A stretch of 12,786 nt of DNA from Candidatus Thorarchaeota archaeon (GTDB taxonomy: Archaea > Asgardarchaeota > Thorarchaeia > Thorarchaeales > Thorarchaeaceae): NCBI GenBank assembly GCA_016840385.1, contig JAEOSL010000101.1, forward strand, positions 1 to 12,786. The letters are read 5' to 3'. How positions within the stretch are numbered: the stretch's first letter is position 1; each line of letters opens with the position of its first letter. The translations under genes and the position numbers were made by a program. The notes beneath the pieces were generated by a model. It did no database searches, was not told where the DNA came from, and saw only the letters and a list, made by a program, of their open reading frames with translations. Shown here in pieces: positions 1 through 7,298 of this stretch.

Positions 1-494
1 CATTCGTGAGAAAGAAGTATATCCATCGTAGACCAGCTAGCCGTATTGTTAGCTTTGACATGGGTAATACCAAAGGCGAATTTGAGATTGAATTGTCACT
101 GATTGGTCTTGAGCGATGTCAGATTAGACATCAGGCTCTTGAGGCTGCTCGTATTGCATCTAACCGTGATATGACCAAGAATGCTGGTAGAAGTAACTAC
201 CACCTTCGAGTTCGTGTCAAACCATACCACTACCTTCGAGAGAACAAAATGATCTCTGGTGCTGGTGCGGATCGTGTACAGGATGGAATGAGAAAGGCAT
301 GGGGCAAGGTAATAGGCGTTGCAGCTAGAGTTAGGCCAAATCAGGCTCTCATCACAATCCGTTGTAACCGTGCACATGTCAAAGAAGCAAGGGCTGCACT
401 CAAGAAGGCCGCACCTAAGATGCCAACTCCCTGCAAGATTGTGTTTGACAAGATTGATCCCGCACTCAAACGTAAGATGGGGTACGGTATCTAA
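1..494 (+). CDS. rpl10e: Large ribosomal subunit protein uL16 (archaeal L10e), 5'-truncated by the window edge
   Basis: Structural protein of the large ribosomal subunit; uL16 lies near the tRNA-binding cleft and the central protuberance. The visible part has the archaeal L10e hallmarks: FDMGN at about residues 17-21 counted from the GTG at position 6, then the long conserved stretch with PYHYLRENK and SGAGADRVQDGMRKAWGK (about residues 73-101), and the C-terminal half of the family fold. The GTG at position 6 is probably not the start. The reading frame stays open to the window edge, the preceding codon is Phe, and archaeal L10e proteins are usually about 170-180 residues with an extra N-terminal stretch before this point, so roughly 10-20 residues are missing. 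The first full codon begins at base 3. The stop codon (492-494) interlocks with that of the convergent trmJ gene by 4 nt. Family assignment is very secure. Confidence 0.96.
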   Translation, partial: FVRKKYIHRRPASRIVSFDMGNTKGEFEIELSLIGLERCQIRHQALEAARIASNRDMTKNAGRSNYHLRVRVKPYHYLRENKMISGAGADRVQDGMRKAWGKVIGVAARVRPNQALITIRCNRAHVKEARAALKKAAPKMPTPCKIVFDKIDPALKRKMGYGI

Positions 495-1225
495 TCGTCA
501 TCTTTCTCGCTTTCTTTGACGAGGTCGTACAATTTTCGAGCGACACCAGTCATAGTAGTCACTTCACGTCCAGTCATGTATGACCTTCCGAGTAAATTTC
601 TGAAGACCTGTTTTGCAATTGGTTTTCTATACTCCTTCAGAACGAGTGCATCAATCACCTCGTCTAGAAAGACCATTACTTGGTCCCGTTCTGTACGAGT
701 GGCTGCTCTGGGAAGTACAATCTCACTTGGTTCCTCAGGGGCATAATTTGTGTATAGATGATGAAGCACAATTGCTACTGCATGACTGAGATTGAGACTT
801 GGATATCCTTCTGAAGTAGAAATAGTGAAAGCAAATTCACAGAGACCCAGTTCCTCATTTGTGAGTCCTGAACTCTCCCTTCCAAAGACAAGAGCAACTT
901 TGCCTTCAAGTGATTTTGGATTTGGTAGATTTTCCAAGGGTACCAAAGCTCTGGTTACACTGTGATTTCTACCTGCTCGTGCTGAGGTTGCCCAAGCTGC
1001 TTCAATATCTTCCAATGCTGATGGTAAATCGTCATAAATCCCTGCAGCATCCAGGATTTCATGTGCCCGCACAGAGTAGATTTGTGCAATCATATCCTCA
1101 CGTGGATCCCATCCAACAATTCTCAGTTCTTGAACACCAAAATTTGCTAAGACACGTGTGACAAATCCGACATTACCTGGTTGTTCTGGTTCAACTAGAA
1201 TGATAACAAGATTTGGGAATTCCAT
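491..1225 (-). CDS. trmJ: TrmJ-type tRNA 2'-O-methyltransferase (SpoU/SPOUT family)
   Basis: Probable S-adenosylmethionine-dependent tRNA ribose 2'-O-methyltransferase; characterised TrmJ enzymes modify position 32 in the anticodon loop. From the ATG at 1225 the product is 244 residues. SpoU motif 1 is at about residues 14-30 (PEQPGNVGFVTR, with the conserved Asn and Arg24), motif 2 at 114-125 (FGRESSGLTNEE) and motif 3 at 143-157 (PSLNLSHAVAIVL), which together form the knotted cofactor site. The C-terminal part (about 207-234, with LLGRSYMTGREV) matches the helical extension typical of TrmJ rather than of other SpoU proteins. A longer frame back to 1327 exists, but it would overlap the upstream GTPase gene and add residues the family lacks. 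The ATG at 1225 has a GGGAG ribosome-binding site about 10 nt upstream. It is the last gene of the minus-strand cluster, 22 nt after the GTPase. The exact target nucleotide is inferred from the family. Confidence 0.9.
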   Translation of the reverse strand: MEFPNLVIILVEPEQPGNVGFVTRVLANFGVQELRIVGWDPREDMIAQIYSVRAHEILDAAGIYDDLPSALEDIEAAWATSARAGRNHSVTRALVPLENLPNPKSLEGKVALVFGRESSGLTNEELGLCEFAFTISTSEGYPSLNLSHAVAIVLHHLYTNYAPEEPSEIVLPRAATRTERDQVMVFLDEVIDALVLKEYRKPIAKQVFRNLLGRSYMTGREVTTMTGVARKLYDLVKESEKDDD

Positions 1226-1247
1226 GGATATCAGGCTCCCTATACAA

Positions 1248-2423
1248 CTAGCTATGTGATAGTTGAAGAATGTCGCCATCTTGTAAGGGATAATGCAAGC
1301 CCACAACTCTTCGCTTGATCTTATCATTTGCTCTAAGAATCACAGCTGATCTGAAGCGTTCCACAAAAAGTTCCTTGTGAACTTTACCTGCTGCATCCTG
1401 AACTACTGAACCCGCTGGTAGGACTATTGGTTTATTTTCCCTCTTTTTTCCAGGTATCTTGGTGTATACTCTCAAGATATCGAGATGTTCATAGAGCGCC
1501 CAACTCATACCATCAAGATTCTCATTTTTCTCCGCAGATACTGGGACAATATCAAACCGCTCACTATATTTCGATTCTAATTCTTGGAATCTAGCTTCAG
1601 AACCTGTTGCGTCTCCTTTAGTAGCAACAACCATTGCACGAACATAAGCGACACTCGCATCCATTGCATCAGTGAGCTGTTCGAAGGTTGCCGGTTTCTG
1701 GAATCTGACAATGATATTTGACACTCTACGTGCTCTAAGATATTCCATTACTTCTTCAATATCACCTTCATAGTTTTGAGCACCATAGATCATGAGTCCG
1801 CCTAGACCAACCCTTTCAATTCTAACAGCTGTTTTTTCCTTGTTCAGTCTAATTCTCGCAGCATCCAATTCTCCCAGAATTATGTTCATCTGAGTATCAA
1901 TATCGTGTGACAAATCAATAATCAATGCGATGCAATCAGTATTTCTAGCCACAGACAGTGCTTGTCTCCCAATTCCCGCTTCGTGACTTCCTTCAAATAC
2001 TCCAGGTAGTTCTACAAGCTGGATGTTGATATCTTCCAATGTAAGCATCGCTGGTGTTGGTATGGGTGTAGTAAATGGATAGTCTGCAATATCAAAAGTT
2101 GCATTTGTTACCGCGTTGATGATGGTAGATTTACCGCAATTTGTTACTCCAACCAAACAAACCTGTCCTGCACCCTCTTTCCGAACGACTCCCTCTTCTG
2201 TTCCTCCGCTCTTTCTAGCCCTGTCAATTTCTTGTTTCTTCTCCAGTTGAGCCTTGAGTATCGCAAGTTTCTTTCGATAGTCCCCAACCATTCGTTCCCC
2301 ACCTTTATGACGGGGAGCAAAAGAGAGAAGTTTCGTTAACTCTACTATTCGCTTCGCTAAGTCTTCTGTTTCTTCATAGATTAACCGTTGTTTGTCGAAT
2401 TCTGGAGTAACATTAGTAGGCAA
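1248..2423 (-). CDS. DRG/OBG-like TGS-domain GTPase
   Basis: GTP-binding protein of the OBG-HflX superfamily, closest in layout to DRG/Rbg proteins, which act on translating ribosomes. The 391 residues run: a helical, basic N-terminal region (1-85); a G domain with P-loop GVTNCGKST (92-100), the switch Thr in PFTT (117-119) and G3 as ELPG (138-141); an inserted segment at about 185-245 matching the DRG-specific insertion; G4 as TKGD (268-271); G5 VSAEK (295-299); and a C-terminal TGS domain (about 316-391) starting RVYTKIPGK. Two points differ from ordinary DRGs: the P-loop has NCGKS rather than the usual SVGKS, and G4 has Thr in place of the Asn that contacts guanine. The start at 2423 keeps the full N-terminal region, although its ribosome-binding site is weak. 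It sits 32 nt after the TrmY-like gene and 22 nt before trmJ. The family is secure; the precise partner is unknown. Confidence 0.88.
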   Translation of the reverse strand: MPTNVTPEFDKQRLIYEETEDLAKRIVELTKLLSFAPRHKGGERMVGDYRKKLAILKAQLEKKQEIDRARKSGGTEEGVVRKEGAGQVCLVGVTNCGKSTIINAVTNATFDIADYPFTTPIPTPAMLTLEDINIQLVELPGVFEGSHEAGIGRQALSVARNTDCIALIIDLSHDIDTQMNIILGELDAARIRLNKEKTAVRIERVGLGGLMIYGAQNYEGDIEEVMEYLRARRVSNIIVRFQKPATFEQLTDAMDASVAYVRAMVVATKGDATGSEARFQELESKYSERFDIVPVSAEKNENLDGMSWALYEHLDILRVYTKIPGKKRENKPIVLPAGSVVQDAAGKVHKELFVERFRSAVILRANDKIKRRVVGLHYPLQDGDILQLSHS

Positions 2424-2455
2424 TGGGAGTCAAGTATACTCTGGAAAAGATGACA

Positions 2456-3034
2456 TTATGAAGCTTTCTTCATATCCGTTATCATATTGACATCCAAAAT
2501 GAATCTCTCCGGGTGTGGAAAATAAGGTAGTTCTTCCTGCGTCCACGTAGCATTTTCTTGAATTAAATCGAATTGTTTTCCAGTAGAATAGATTAGCAAA
2601 GAATTTTCATACTCGGCATCATCAACAGTGCCCGAAGTGTTCTTAGGAGTGGATAGATAGACTCTCGCTGGAGCATGTGAGTTTAAGAACTTCTTCAAAC
2701 TATTCCGTCTCACTTCAATTCCATTATCCATTATTTCAAGGAAATCCATCCCTAGCTCTTCAACAATTGACAAGGCTTTCATGAGAAAGAAAGAGATTGA
2801 CCGCTCATCTGGTGAAACTCGTCTAAGATTAGCTCCTGGAAATGAGATGATTTTCAAATCATCAAGAGATCCTTTTGCTAGAGAAATCACAACATCTCTA
2901 CGAAGATTTCCAGAAATGAAGAGGCCTACATTCACACATCTTGCTGCTGTGATAACCTCGGGAGAATTATTACCTGATTTCACTGATGCTTTGTCAATTG
3001 GAATATCGTCGAAGAGTATCAAGAAATGTTTCAT
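2456..3034 (-). CDS. TrmY-like (DUF358) SPOUT protein, divergent at the cofactor site
   Basis: True TrmY uses S-adenosylmethionine to methylate N1 of pseudouridine 54 in archaeal tRNA. The first two thirds of this 192-residue protein follow that family: ARCVNVGLFISGNLRRDVV (31-49) corresponds to the TrmY block LCRCV..AFFLSH..RRDV, RRVSPDERS (71-79) to K.VSPDERN, and GIEVRR (105-110) to GIYVRR. The last third does not keep the usual cofactor-loop motif (IGDH.G in classical members; here STGKQ around 150-154) or the terminal HCI motif (here ERF around 176-178). The start at 3034 is supported by GAGGT about 5 nt upstream, and the gene follows SRP54 by 18 nt. It may be a TrmY with altered chemistry, an RNA-binding paralogue without activity, or an unrecognised SPOUT branch. 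The assignment comes from remembered family motifs, so the family is fairly likely and the activity uncertain. Confidence 0.65.
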   Translation of the reverse strand: MKHFLILFDDIPIDKASVKSGNNSPEVITAARCVNVGLFISGNLRRDVVISLAKGSLDDLKIISFPGANLRRVSPDERSISFFLMKALSIVEELGMDFLEIMDNGIEVRRNSLKKFLNSHAPARVYLSTPKNTSGTVDDAEYENSLLIYSTGKQFDLIQENATWTQEELPYFPHPERFILDVNMITDMKKAS

Positions 3035-3052
3035 TATAACCTCAATTCCAGA

Positions 3053-4402
3053 TTATATTCCCGGCAATCCTTCAAGACCTGGAATACCGCCTTTTCTCCC
3101 TCGACGTTGCTTACCCATCTGCTTCATCATTTTCTTCATTTGGTCATGTTGTTTCAATAGGTCTCTTACATCTTTCAATGATGTACCAGAACCTTGTGCA
3201 ATACGTTTTACACGTGATGCTTTGATGAGTTTAGGTTCTTCTAGCTCTTCTTTTGTCATGGAATTCATGATGACTTCCCATTTCTTCATGTTTTCTTCCT
3301 GAACCTCAGCAACACCTTCAGGTAATTTATACTGAAGACCAAGCATTTCCATGACCTTTCCAATGGGGCCCATCTTCTTCAATTGCTTTAATTGTGCCAT
3401 CATATCCTTTAGCGAGAATTGGCCCTTCATGATACGCTTTACAGCATCGTCCTCTACTTCGATTTGAGCCTCTCTGACCTTGTCAACTAGCCCTCGAATG
3501 TCAGACATTCCCAGTAAACGACCAGCGAATTTTGTAGGATTGAATGGCTCTATTGCATCCATTCCTTCTCCCAGACCAATGAACTTGATTGGTGCCTTTG
3601 TTGCTGCTACTGCTGATAGGGCTCCACCACCTTTTGCACTACCATCTAGTTTCGTGACTATGATTGAGCCAATTTCAGTAGCTTTTTGAAATGCTCCTGC
3701 TTGAACCCCTGCCTGCTGTCCAAGAGTACCATCAATAACAAGGATAATCTCCTGGGGTTTGACAGATTTGGAAATATCACGCATCTCTTTGATAAGGCTC
3801 GTTTCTTCTCTATGTCGTCCCGAGGTGTCTAAGAGAATCAATTCTACGCCCTTGTTCTTCAGTTCTTTGAACCCTTTCTTTGCAAGTTTGACAGCATCCT
3901 TCTCTTCCTCATCGCCCCAGAAAGGTACGTTCGATTTCTCAGCTAACTGCTTCAATTGACTGTATGCACCAGGTCTGAAATTATCTGCACAAATGACACC
4001 AGTTTTGATACCTCTCTTCTGATAATATCTAGCCAGTTTACCGATTGTGGTGGTCTTTCCTGATCCCTGGATACCCACCATCATCACAAGATTCGGTTTT
4101 CCTGGATTGATAGTGAGTGGTACGGGTTTTTCTCCTAGGAAGAATGCAAGAGTATCCCAGACTACACGAATGATATGGTCCCTTCGAGAAATACCTCTAG
4201 GTAGATTCTCGTCTAATGCTTCCTCTTGTACTCTTTCTGTAATTGCCATCACAAGATTGACATCAACGTCCGCCATTAACAGCGCTCTCTGAATGTCTTT
4301 TACAAGTTCCTTTACAAGTTCCTCATCAATAACACTTGCACCAAAGAGCTTCTTCAGAGCAGAGTTTAGGGATTTACCAAGACCTTCTAGAACCAAGACC
4401 AT
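3053..4402 (-). CDS. srp54: Signal recognition particle protein SRP54
   Basis: GTPase of the signal recognition particle. It binds 7S RNA and signal peptides of nascent membrane and secreted proteins and docks with the receptor FtsY. From the ATG at 4402 it has 449 residues, the normal length. The N domain (1 to about 85) opens with VLEGLGKSL. The G domain carries GIQGSGKTT (110-118), DTSGR (192-196, usually DTAGR), TKLDG (250-254) and GLGEG (276-280). The methionine-rich M domain (about 310-449) has the RNA-binding motif SRVKRIAQGSG (396-406) and ends in a basic, Gly/Pro-rich tail. The frame extends upstream to 4468, but the extra 22 residues (with PPEDGD) precede the conserved N terminus and are not expected in the family. 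GGTGAT lies directly before the ATG at 4402. It is the first gene of the minus-strand cluster and is divergent from pyrI. Confidence 0.96.
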   Translation of the reverse strand: MVLVLEGLGKSLNSALKKLFGASVIDEELVKELVKDIQRALLMADVDVNLVMAITERVQEEALDENLPRGISRRDHIIRVVWDTLAFFLGEKPVPLTINPGKPNLVMMVGIQGSGKTTTIGKLARYYQKRGIKTGVICADNFRPGAYSQLKQLAEKSNVPFWGDEEEKDAVKLAKKGFKELKNKGVELILLDTSGRHREETSLIKEMRDISKSVKPQEIILVIDGTLGQQAGVQAGAFQKATEIGSIIVTKLDGSAKGGGALSAVAATKAPIKFIGLGEGMDAIEPFNPTKFAGRLLGMSDIRGLVDKVREAQIEVEDDAVKRIMKGQFSLKDMMAQLKQLKKMGPIGKVMEMLGLQYKLPEGVAEVQEENMKKWEVIMNSMTKEELEEPKLIKASRVKRIAQGSGTSLKDVRDLLKQHDQMKKMMKQMGKQRRGRKGGIPGLEGLPGI

Positions 4403-4452
4403 ATCACCGTCTTCTGGGGGTGTTCCATCTGTAATCCATATCAACCTTCGCC

Positions 4453-4466
4453 TTTGTATTTTCAAC
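4453..4466 (-). promoter_or_regulatory. Candidate promoter of the SRP54 cluster
   Basis: On the minus strand the stretch GTTGAAAATACAAA forms an AT-rich, TATA-like element about 55 nt before the SRP54 ATG. With the usual archaeal spacing, transcription would begin near 4430 and give a leader of roughly 30 nt. This is a pattern judgement only. Confidence 0.3.
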
Positions 4467-4473
4467 AAAAAGA

Positions 4474-4488
4474 GGAAAGTCTAAAAAA
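4474..4488 (+). promoter_or_regulatory. Candidate pyrI promoter (BRE plus TATA-like box)
   Basis: GGAAAGT (4474-4480) followed by CTAAAAAA (4481-4488) resembles an archaeal BRE and TATA box. Initiation about 25 nt downstream would fall near 4510, giving pyrI a leader of about 15 nt. It lies back to back with the SRP54 promoter candidate. Confidence 0.4.
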
Positions 4489-4524
4489 GAGTGACTTGTA
4501 GGACGGACCTGCGTGTGATTGGTA

Positions 4525-5010
4525 ATGTCTGATGAAATTGGTGATGACAAACTTAGAATCGTGAAGATTCACGATGGAACAGTGATTGACCACATAAGAG
4601 CAGGAAAAGCTCTGGAAGTGCTTAAGATCTTGGGAATTACCGGTGAAGATGGTAATGTAGTAAGTCTCGCAATGAACATTACAAGTGGAAAGATTGAGAA
4701 GAAAGACCTTGTCAAGATTGAACATCGATTTCTCAAAGACGAAGAAGTAGCTCGAATTGCTCTTGTAGCACCAGAAGCAACAATCAATCATATTGAGGAT
4801 AATAAACTCATCCACAAGTACTGTGTTGAGCTACCTGAAATGATTACAGATATCATGAGATGCCCCAATCAACGATGCGTGACAAACAAAGAGAGAGAAC
4901 CTATCCACAGCAAGTACCAAGTAATATCACACAAACCGATTCAGCTCAAATGCCTCTATTGTTGGACAATTGTTGAGGAGCGCCATATAATCTCCGAATT
5001 TACAAGTTGA
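4525..5010 (+). CDS. pyrI: Aspartate carbamoyltransferase regulatory chain PyrI
   Basis: Regulatory subunit of aspartate carbamoyltransferase, the committed step of pyrimidine synthesis. It binds nucleotide effectors and holds catalytic PyrB trimers together. The 161 residues have the normal length and both domains. The N-terminal allosteric domain has DGTVIDHI (17-24), GKIEKKDLVKIE (55-66) and LVAPEATINHI (80-90). The C-terminal zinc domain has four cysteines, C113 and C118 (CPNQRC) and C143 and C146 (CLYC), matching the CPNSNC and CKYC pairs of E. coli PyrI. The ATG at 4525 fits the family N terminus; a TTG two codons upstream (4519) is possible but unneeded. No pyrB is adjacent, although the two genes are often neighbours in archaea, so the catalytic gene should be elsewhere. 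The next gene on the same strand, atpF, has its own promoter candidate. Confidence 0.95.
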   Translation: MSDEIGDDKLRIVKIHDGTVIDHIRAGKALEVLKILGITGEDGNVVSLAMNITSGKIEKKDLVKIEHRFLKDEEVARIALVAPEATINHIEDNKLIHKYCVELPEMITDIMRCPNQRCVTNKEREPIHSKYQVISHKPIQLKCLYCWTIVEERHIISEFTS

Positions 5011-5047
5011 TACAAAAAAAAATTGCTCCTTCATCAATTTCCAAATG

Positions 5048-5055
5048 CTTTTTAG
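5048..5055 (+). promoter_or_regulatory. Candidate promoter of the ATP synthase locus
   Basis: CTTTTTAG is preceded by an A tract (5012-5022) and CCAAATG. It is a typical archaeal TATA-like box. Initiation about 25 nt downstream would be near 5078, about 22 nt before the atpF ATG. It separates pyrI from the atpF-atpA pair. Confidence 0.45.
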
Positions 5056-5099
5056 TGGACCAAAGAGTCATTGCAAGTCAACATTAGTTGGATGATTGT

Positions 5100-5423
5100 A
5101 TGTCTAGCGATAAAATTGCTGTCATTGGTGACAGGGATACAGTTACAGGATTTCGATTAGTCGGAGTCAGTGAATGTGCAGTTCCTAAGTCCCCTGATGA
5201 AACAAGACAGTTGCTATACGACTTCTTTCGAGACCCAAGTATGGGGTTAATCATTATCACAGAACCCCTTGCTGGAGAGGTGGAAGACGCAATTGTTGAA
5301 CTGTCAGCATCACCAGTTCCAGTTATCTTATTGATTTCTGATAGAACTGGATCTACCGGTGCTTACGAAGCAGTACTGAAGGAACTCATCCGACGTGCTG
5401 TGGGCATTGAAATCAATATCTAA
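5100..5423 (+). CDS. atpF: A-type ATP synthase subunit F
   Basis: Small central-stalk subunit of the archaeal A1A0 ATP synthase, which sits with subunit D in the rotor and influences coupling. From the ATG at 5100 the product has 107 residues, the usual size. Family features are the N-terminal IAVIGDRDTVTGFRLVGV (6-23), GLIIITEPLA (49-58) in the middle strand, and a C-terminal segment ending VLKELIRRAVGIEI. A frame extension to a TTG at 5088 is not supported by the family N terminus. The gene precedes atpA by 25 nt, the standard F-A order of archaeal ATP synthase operons. The usual upstream genes (H, I, K, E, C) are absent here; pyrI lies there instead. Confidence 0.93.
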   Translation: MSSDKIAVIGDRDTVTGFRLVGVSECAVPKSPDETRQLLYDFFRDPSMGLIIITEPLAGEVEDAIVELSASPVPVILLISDRTGSTGAYEAVLKELIRRAVGIEINI

Positions 5424-5448
5424 CATCAACATGATGGAGCTATAAACC

Positions 5449-7254
5449 ATGACTGAATCGACAGGAAGAATCGAAACCATTGCGGGCCCAGTTGTAAAAT
5501 GTTCAGGATTACCCTCTGTTCGAATGTACGAAGTAGTACGAGTTGGGAACCAGCAACTGATTGGTGAGGTTATCGAGGTAGGTGATGAAGAGTTCACCGC
5601 TCAAGTGTACGAGGAAACATCTGGTATTGCCCCCGGAGAACCAGTAGAATCCACTGGAGACTCTCTCTCTGTGGAATTAGGTCCTGGACTTCTTGGAGCT
5701 ATTTATGATGGTATTCAGCGCCCACTCCCTAAACTACAGGAGATGTCTGGTGATTTCATCTCAAGAGGTCTCAATGTCGAGGGACTTGACAAGGAGAAGA
5801 AATGGACTTTCAAACCTACAATTTCAGTTGGAGCTAAGGTTGTTCCCGGCGATATTATTGGAGAAGTACCTGAAACAGGTATTATCACATCAAAGATCAT
5901 GATTCCTGTCGGCGTACAAGGCGAAGTTGTGGAAATTGTTTCTGAAGGTGAATTTACGGTTATCGAAACAATTTGCAAGGTCAAAGATGACCACGGTGAT
6001 ATTCATGATGTCATTATGATGCAGCGCACTCCTGTTAGAGTGGGTAGGGGATTCAAGGACCGAGTATCAATGGATACCCCTCTTATTACGGGACAACGCG
6101 TTATTGATACTTTCATGCCTCAGGCAAAAGGTGGTACTGGTGCAATCCCTGGAGGTTTCGGTACTGGGAAGACAGTTACTCTCCATCAGTTTGCAAAATG
6201 GGCTGATGCTCAAGTTGTCGTGTATGTTGGTTGTGGTGAACGTGGAAATGAGATGACTGAGGCTCTTGAGGAATGGCCTCACCTAAAGGATCCAAAATCG
6301 GGAAGACCTCTAATGGAACGTACTGTTCTGATAGCTAATACATCCAATATGCCTGTAGCTGCTCGAGAAGCATCGATATACGTTGCGGCGACAATAGCGG
6401 AATATTTCAGGGATCAAGGATACGATGTTGCACTCATGGCGGATTCCACATCACGGTGGGCTGAGGCACTTCGTGAAATTTCTGGAAGACTTGGTCAACT
6501 ACCTTCAGAAGAAGGTTATCCCGCATACCTCGGTTCACGTCTAGCTCAATTCTATGAACGTGGGGGTAGAGTCAAAACACTAACCGCTGATGAAAGACTT
6601 GGTTCAATCACTATGTGTGGAGCAGTATCCCCTCCGGGTGGAGACTTTTCAGAACCTGTAACTCAAGCTACATTGCGAATTGTAAAAGTATTCTGGGCTT
6701 TGGACAAAGATTTAGCAGCAAGACGATTCTTCCCAGCAATAAACACACTCACTAGTTATTCATTATATCATACTACTCTAAAAAAATGGCACATGGAAAA
6801 TCTCGGTGAAGATTGGCCAGAGCTAGTCAAGGAAGCACTTGCGCTCTTGCAGAAAGACCAAGAACTACGTGAGATTGTTCAGCTCGTAGGACCTGACGCT
6901 CTTCCCGAATCTGAACGAGCAACTCTTGAAGCTGCAAGGATGATCAAAGAAGATTTTCTCACACAAAGCGCTATCCATGAGATAGATACATACTCACCTG
7001 TTGGTAAAACCTATAAAATGCTTAGAGTCATCATCGGATTTACCCAAAAGATGGCTGAAGCAGTCAAAATGGGAGTACAAGTGAGAAGGATCTTGGAAAT
7101 GAGTGTTCTCGACAATATTGCACGGATGAAACTCACACCTTGGGACTCGTATGAAACACAGATAGATGACGTTGAAAAGAAAATGGAACGTGAATTTCAA
7201 TCCCTATTCCAAGAATTGTCAGAATCTGGTTTACTGGCCGACCCAGTTGAATGA
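5449..7254 (+). CDS. atpA: A-type ATP synthase catalytic subunit A
   Basis: Catalytic subunit of the A1 head, which makes or hydrolyses ATP on the cytoplasmic side of the membrane. The 601 residues are full length. In order: N-terminal beta barrel (about 5-70); the non-homologous region of A/V-type catalytic subunits (about 115-190); P-loop GGFGTGKT (235-242); the catalytic-glutamate motif GCGERGNEM (261-269); Walker B ending ALMADS (328-333) followed by [26 protein letters not shown] (394-403); and the helical C-terminal domain. The P-loop differs slightly from the GPFGSGKT usual in archaeal A subunits, but the Lys and Thr needed for phosphate and magnesium binding remain. The start is supported by GGAG about 9 nt upstream (5436-5439). 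It follows atpF directly, but atpB, its normal neighbour, is displaced about 1.2 kb downstream by two other genes. Confidence 0.97.
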   Translation: MTESTGRIETIAGPVVKCSGLPSVRMYEVVRVGNQQLIGEVIEVGDEEFTAQVYEETSGIAPGEPVESTGDSLSVELGPGLLGAIYDGIQRPLPKLQEMSGDFISRGLNVEGLDKEKKWTFKPTISVGAKVVPGDIIGEVPETGIITSKIMIPVGVQGEVVEIVSEGEFTVIETICKVKDDHGDIHDVIMMQRTPVRVGRGFKDRVSMDTPLITGQRVIDTFMPQAKGGTGAIPGGFGTGKTVTLHQFAKWADAQVVVYVGCGERGNEMTEALEEWPHLKDPKSGRPLMERTVLIANTSNMPVAAREASIYVAATIAEYFRDQGYDVALMADSTSRWAEALREISGRLGQLPSEEGYPAYLGSRLAQFYERGGRVKTLTADERLGSITMCGAVSPPGGDFSEPVTQATLRIVKVFWALDKDLAARRFFPAINTLTSYSLYHTTLKKWHMENLGEDWPELVKEALALLQKDQELREIVQLVGPDALPESERATLEAARMIKEDFLTQSAIHEIDTYSPVGKTYKMLRVIIGFTQKMAEAVKMGVQVRRILEMSVLDNIARMKLTPWDSYETQIDDVEKKMEREFQSLFQELSESGLLADPVE

Positions 7255-7298
7255 GCAGCGTGCACTTTATCCCTTCAACTACGTAGTAGGATAATGAA

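Noticed and set aside
1226..1327. N-terminal extension of trmJ to 1327
   Set aside because: It would overlap the end of the GTPase gene by 80 nt and add 34 residues not found in the family, while the ATG at 1225 has a good ribosome-binding site.
2781..3302. A 173-codon plus-strand open frame
   Set aside because: It runs antisense to the TrmY-like and SRP54 genes, and its Ser/Pro/Phe-rich composition is typical of a shadow frame.
4403..4468. N-terminal extension of SRP54 to 4468
   Set aside because: The extra 22 residues do not resemble an SRP54 N domain, and they would overlap the likely promoter.
5012..5022. Run of A residues after pyrI as a terminator
   Set aside because: It is a run of A, not T, on the coding strand and fits better as upstream sequence of the atpF promoter.
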